Source: Leifsonia sp. ZF2019 | GTDB lineage: Bacteria; Actinomycetota; Actinomycetes; Actinomycetales; Microbacteriaceae | Direction of reading: 5' to 3' | DNA length: 64,000 nt | Assembly: GCF_019924635.1 (NCBI RefSeq) | Contig: NZ_CP065037.1 | Span: 3,534,001-3,598,000 of the forward strand | Shown: one piece after another, positions 61,457-64,000 of the stretch | How positions within the stretch are numbered: the first letter of the stretch is position 1 | How the letters are laid out: each line of letters starts with the position of its first letter | Notes under the pieces: model-generated | What the model saw: the letters and a program-made list of their open reading frames with translations, nothing else | What the model was told of the DNA's origin: nothing | The model's database searches: none | Program-made: the position numbers and the translations under genes

Positions 61457-61489
61457 ACGCTCGCACATTCGGACCAAAGCGCGGCTTAC
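61457..61489 (+). repeat. Second copy of the CGCACATTCGG palindromic repeat (left arm), split by the IS
   Basis: ACGCTCGCACATTCGG and later CGCGGCTTA match 61117-61150. Its former partner arm (CCGCGATTCGGTCC...) now lies at 62787-62804 beyond the IS30 element. Without the insertion the two arms would pair at about 15 of 18 positions. Confidence 0.6.
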
Positions 61490-61494
61490 GCGAC

Positions 61495-62776
61495 GGCGGT
61501 TTCAGCTGGTGAGTGCAACACCTTGTAGGTATTGGTCGAGTTTCTCGGCTGGGGTGTGGAAGTTCAAGGTTTGTCGGGGGCGGATGTTGAGGAGGCGTTG
61601 GGTTTCGGCGAGGTCGGCGTCGGGGATGGTGTTGAAGTTGGTGCCCTTGGGGTAGAAGTCTCGGATCAGCCCGTTGAGGTTCTCGTTGCTGCCGCGCTGC
61701 CAGGGTGAGTGAGGGTCGGCGAAGAACACCGGGCAACCGGTTGCGATAGTGAAGCGGGCGTGTTCTGCCATCTCGGTGCCCTGATCCCAGGTCAGGGTCG
61801 AGAACAGTGCGGACGGCAGGTGGCCGATCATCTCGGTGAGCCGGTCGATGACCGTGGCGGAGTCCCGGGTTCCGGGCAGCCGGCCCAGGAGGGCGAACCG
61901 GGTGGAGCGTTCGACCAGGGTGATGATCCCGGAGCCTGCGGGTCCGACGACGAGGTCGCCTTCCCAATGTCCCGGGACGGCGCGGTCGGTGACCTGGGCT
62001 GGCCGGTCGCTGAGCCGGGCACCGTCCAGCCAGGGCCGGTTGCTGCGCCGCGGCAGTTTCGACTGCGGGATGCGTCCCGCCCGACCGGTCCGCAACGCTT
62101 TGACCACGGTCAGCTCGTGCCGCAACCCGCCTTTGCCCTGAACATAGAGGGCCTGGTAGATCGTCTCAGCCGTCACCCGCATATCCTCTCGCCCCGGGAA
62201 CAGCAGCGGCAGCCGACCCGCGACCTGCTGCGGGGAGAACCGGGCGTTCAACTGTTCGACCACCGCGGCCCGCAACCACGGATCCTGATCGAGTTTGCGC
62301 GGCTTGGGCCGGGCCCGCCGCTGACCGGCGACCTGATGCGCCACCCCCGCCTCATATTGCCACCGCCCCCGATACGACCACCTGGAACGGGCAACCTCCC
62401 GCGACACCGTCGACGGTGCCACCCCGACCAGACCCGCGATCCGGCGCAACGAGAACCCCTGCGCCAACCCTGCCTGGATCAACGCCCGATCCGCCAACGA
62501 CAACCTGCGCCCATGACCCCCCGCCGCGCCACCCGCACCCGACAGCCCGACACGCAACAAACCAGCACGACTCCCCGGCTCAAACCTCATGCCCGCAAGC
62601 CTGGCCCACCGCTGCACCCGACCACGCGGCACCCCCACCACCACCGCCACACTCACAGCCGAAGCACCAGCCAACAACAACCCCAACGCCTCAACCCGCG
62701 TCTCCAACGACGAATGCAACCCCATCCCAACCCTCCACATCAACAAAGGGTGTTGCACTCACCACCAGAAACCACC
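61495..62776 (-). mobile_element. IS30-family insertion sequence
   Basis: Terminal inverted repeats at 61495-61522 and 62749-62776 share about 25 of 28 bases (GG-GGTTTC...TGGTGAGTGCAACACC). A GAC trinucleotide on both outer sides (61492-61494 and 62777-62779) is a probable target duplication, in the size range of this family. One transposase gene fills the element, and its start and end lie within the repeats. Element looks intact. Confidence 0.85.
61502..62758 (-). CDS. IS30-family transposase
   Basis: A 418-residue DDE transposase. N-terminal HTH region with [39 protein letters not shown]; catalytic Asp in HWEGDLVVG, Asp in [12 protein letters not shown] and Glu in [22 protein letters not shown], all in IS30 spacing. 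The frame starts at 62758 inside the right repeat; ATG at 62737 or 62725 are alternatives. No stop or frameshift, so probably active. Confidence 0.95.
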   Translation of the reverse strand: MQHPLLMWRVGMGLHSSLETRVEALGLLLAGASAVSVAVVVGVPRGRVQRWARLAGMRFEPGSRAGLLRVGLSGAGGAAGGHGRRLSLADRALIQAGLAQGFSLRRIAGLVGVAPSTVSREVARSRWSYRGRWQYEAGVAHQVAGQRRARPKPRKLDQDPWLRAAVVEQLNARFSPQQVAGRLPLLFPGREDMRVTAETIYQALYVQGKGGLRHELTVVKALRTGRAGRIPQSKLPRRSNRPWLDGARLSDRPAQVTDRAVPGHWEGDLVVGPAGSGIITLVERSTRFALLGRLPGTRDSATVIDRLTEMIGHLPSALFSTLTWDQGTEMAEHARFTIATGCPVFFADPHSPWQRGSNENLNGLIRDFYPKGTNFNTIPDADLAETQRLLNIRPRQTLNFHTPAEKLDQYLQGVALTS

Positions 62777-62786
62777 GACGCCAAAA

Positions 62787-62809
62787 CCGCGATTCGGTCC
62801 AAATCGCGG
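62787..62809 (+). repeat. Small palindrome at the IS30 junction
   Basis: CCGCGATT-N7-AATCGCGG, perfect 8-bp stem. It is the right half of the palindromic repeat interrupted by the IS. Confidence 0.65.
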
Positions 62810-62877
62810 GAGAACTGACCAGCGCAGTCGAGCCCCGTCGGAGGGTACTGTCGATAGCCGAGCAGGGAGGGGAGCCG

Positions 62878-64000
62878 ATGAGCGCACCGCACGATCCGGC
62901 GGACGGGCTGGAGAACCGCCGGGAGCACCTGGGAGATGTCAGCCAGGCGGTCCAGGACTTCGCCAGCGAGCAGGAGGGGTACCACAAGGGGCTGTCGGCG
63001 CGGCAGCTGCAGATGATCGCCATCGGCGGCGCGATCGGCACCGGGCTCTTCCTGGGCGCGGGAGGCCGGCTCGAGCAGGGCGGACCACTGCTGGTCTTCG
63101 TCTACGCGATCTGCGGGTTCTTCGCCTTCCTGGTGCTCCGGGCGCTCGGCGAGCTCGTGCTGCACCGGCCGTCGTCGGGGTCGTTCGTGTCGTACGCCCG
63201 CGAGTTCTACGGCGAGAAGATGGCCTACGTCGCCGGGTGGATGTACTTCCTCAACTGGGCGATGACCGCGATCGTCGACTCCACGGCGATCGCGCTGTAC
63301 GTGAAGTACTGGAGCGTCTTTACGGTCGTCCCGCAGTGGCTCCTGGCCTTGATCGCCCTCGTCGTGGTGGTGAGCCTCAACCTGATCTCGGTGAAGGTGT
63401 TCGGCGAGATGGAGTTCTGGTTCGCGCTGATCAAGGTGGGCGCGCTGGTGGCGTTCCTCCTTGTCGGCATCGTCGTGCTGGCGGCGGGATGGCCGACGGA
63501 CCTCGGGCCGACCGGTTTCGCGATGCTGGCCGAGAACGGCTGGTTCCTGCCGCACGGCGCGGCGACCATCGGGATGGCGATCGTGCTCGTGCAGGGCGTG
63601 GTGTTCGCGTACGCGGGCGTGGAGCTCGTGGGCATCGCGGCAGGCGAGACTGAGAACCCGGAGAAGATCATGCCGCGCGCGATCAACAGCGTCGTCTTCC
63701 GCATCGCCGTCTTCTACTGCGGCTCCGTCCTGCTGTTGGCGCTGCTGCTCCCGTCGAGCGCGTACAGCGGGAGCGAGAGCCCCTTCGTCACGTTCTTCAG
63801 CCACCTCGGCGGTCCGCAGCTGAGCGCGGTCGTCGGGTCGATCATGAACTTCGTCGTGCTGACGGCGGCGCTGTCGAGCCTCAACGCGGGCATGTACTCG
63901 ACGGGGCGCATCCTGCACTCGATGGCGCAGTCCGGGGCGGCGCCGGTGTTCACCTCGCGCATGAACGCGCGCGGTGTGCCCTACGGCGGCATCCTGCTGA
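62878..64000 (+). CDS. ansP: L-asparagine permease-like amino-acid transporter (3' end outside window)
   Basis: The first 374 residues of an APC-superfamily permease; the frame is open at the right edge. A cytoplasmic lead is followed by [27 protein letters not shown] (TM1 with the GxG motif). [46 protein letters not shown]-like [38 protein letters not shown] and [23 protein letters not shown] follow E. coli AnsP closely. Proton-coupled uptake of asparagine is likely; CycA-type substrates are the main alternative. ATG at 62878 with GGGAGGGGAG upstream. Confidence 0.9.
   Translation, partial: MSAPHDPADGLENRREHLGDVSQAVQDFASEQEGYHKGLSARQLQMIAIGGAIGTGLFLGAGGRLEQGGPLLVFVYAICGFFAFLVLRALGELVLHRPSSGSFVSYAREFYGEKMAYVAGWMYFLNWAMTAIVDSTAIALYVKYWSVFTVVPQWLLALIALVVVVSLNLISVKVFGEMEFWFALIKVGALVAFLLVGIVVLAAGWPTDLGPTGFAMLAENGWFLPHGAATIGMAIVLVQGVVFAYAGVELVGIAAGETENPEKIMPRAINSVVFRIAVFYCGSVLLLALLLPSSAYSGSESPFVTFFSHLGGPQLSAVVGSIMNFVVLTAALSSLNAGMYSTGRILHSMAQSGAAPVFTSRMNARGVPYGGILL

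Overview
The window is GC-rich DNA from an actinobacterium, most likely Microbacteriaceae (Leifsonia-like). This is inferred from codon use, frequent GTG starts, many 1-8 nt stop/start overlaps and the gene families present (AnsP-type permease, threonine/serine exporter, neutral zinc metallopeptidase, acyl-CoA oxidase, CIRCE-controlled Hsp20). No rRNA, tRNA or CRISPR array was seen.

Layout. 1-8.3 kb: tail of a threonine/serine exporter, an AraC regulator, a coupled ArsR/SRPBCC/RibD-like operon, a large Ig-repeat surface protein, an aldo/keto reductase and a YefM-YoeB toxin-antitoxin pair. 8.4-13.4 kb: two polytopic membrane proteins, a SRAP (HMCES/YedK) DNA-protein crosslink protein, and a lower-GC islet with a convergent gene pair (possible dual-OB protein and DUF488). 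13.7-46.5 kb: a large exopolysaccharide (EPS) locus. 46.6-52.2 kb: amidohydrolase, proline iminopeptidase, zinc metallopeptidase, malate dehydrogenase and a zeta-like kinase with a HTH-SHOCT partner. 52.2-64 kb: acyl-CoA oxidase, an ECF sigma factor with a membrane partner, Hsp20, RecQ, a reductase, an EamA transporter, an IS30-family element and the start of an L-asparagine permease that runs off the window.

The EPS locus is a complete Wzx/Wzy-type set: a polyprenyl-phosphate sugar phosphotransferase, six glycosyltransferases, a flippase, a polymerase with a Wzz-like C-terminal extension, a separate Wzz-like protein, two DegT aminotransferases, a Gfo/Idh/MocA dehydrogenase, an epimerase, two hexapeptide acyltransferases, a beta-helix exoprotein and a ~1530-residue secreted DUF4082 protein. 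AsnB and LhgO (L-2-hydroxyglutarate oxidase) are also inside it. With the WlbA-, WlbC- and WlbB-like enzymes they could form a closed glutamine/glutamate/2-oxoglutarate/L-2-hydroxyglutarate cycle serving a diacetamido-uronic acid sugar nucleotide; this is inference.

The EPS transcription units appear co-regulated. Four promoters carry a CCCC-N5-GGGG box with exactly 24 nt between it and a -10 hexamer (TATTCT in three, CAATCT in one), without a recognisable -35, and related boxes occur at two more places in the locus. I consider this shared promoter architecture and the metabolite cycle the two observations most worth testing.
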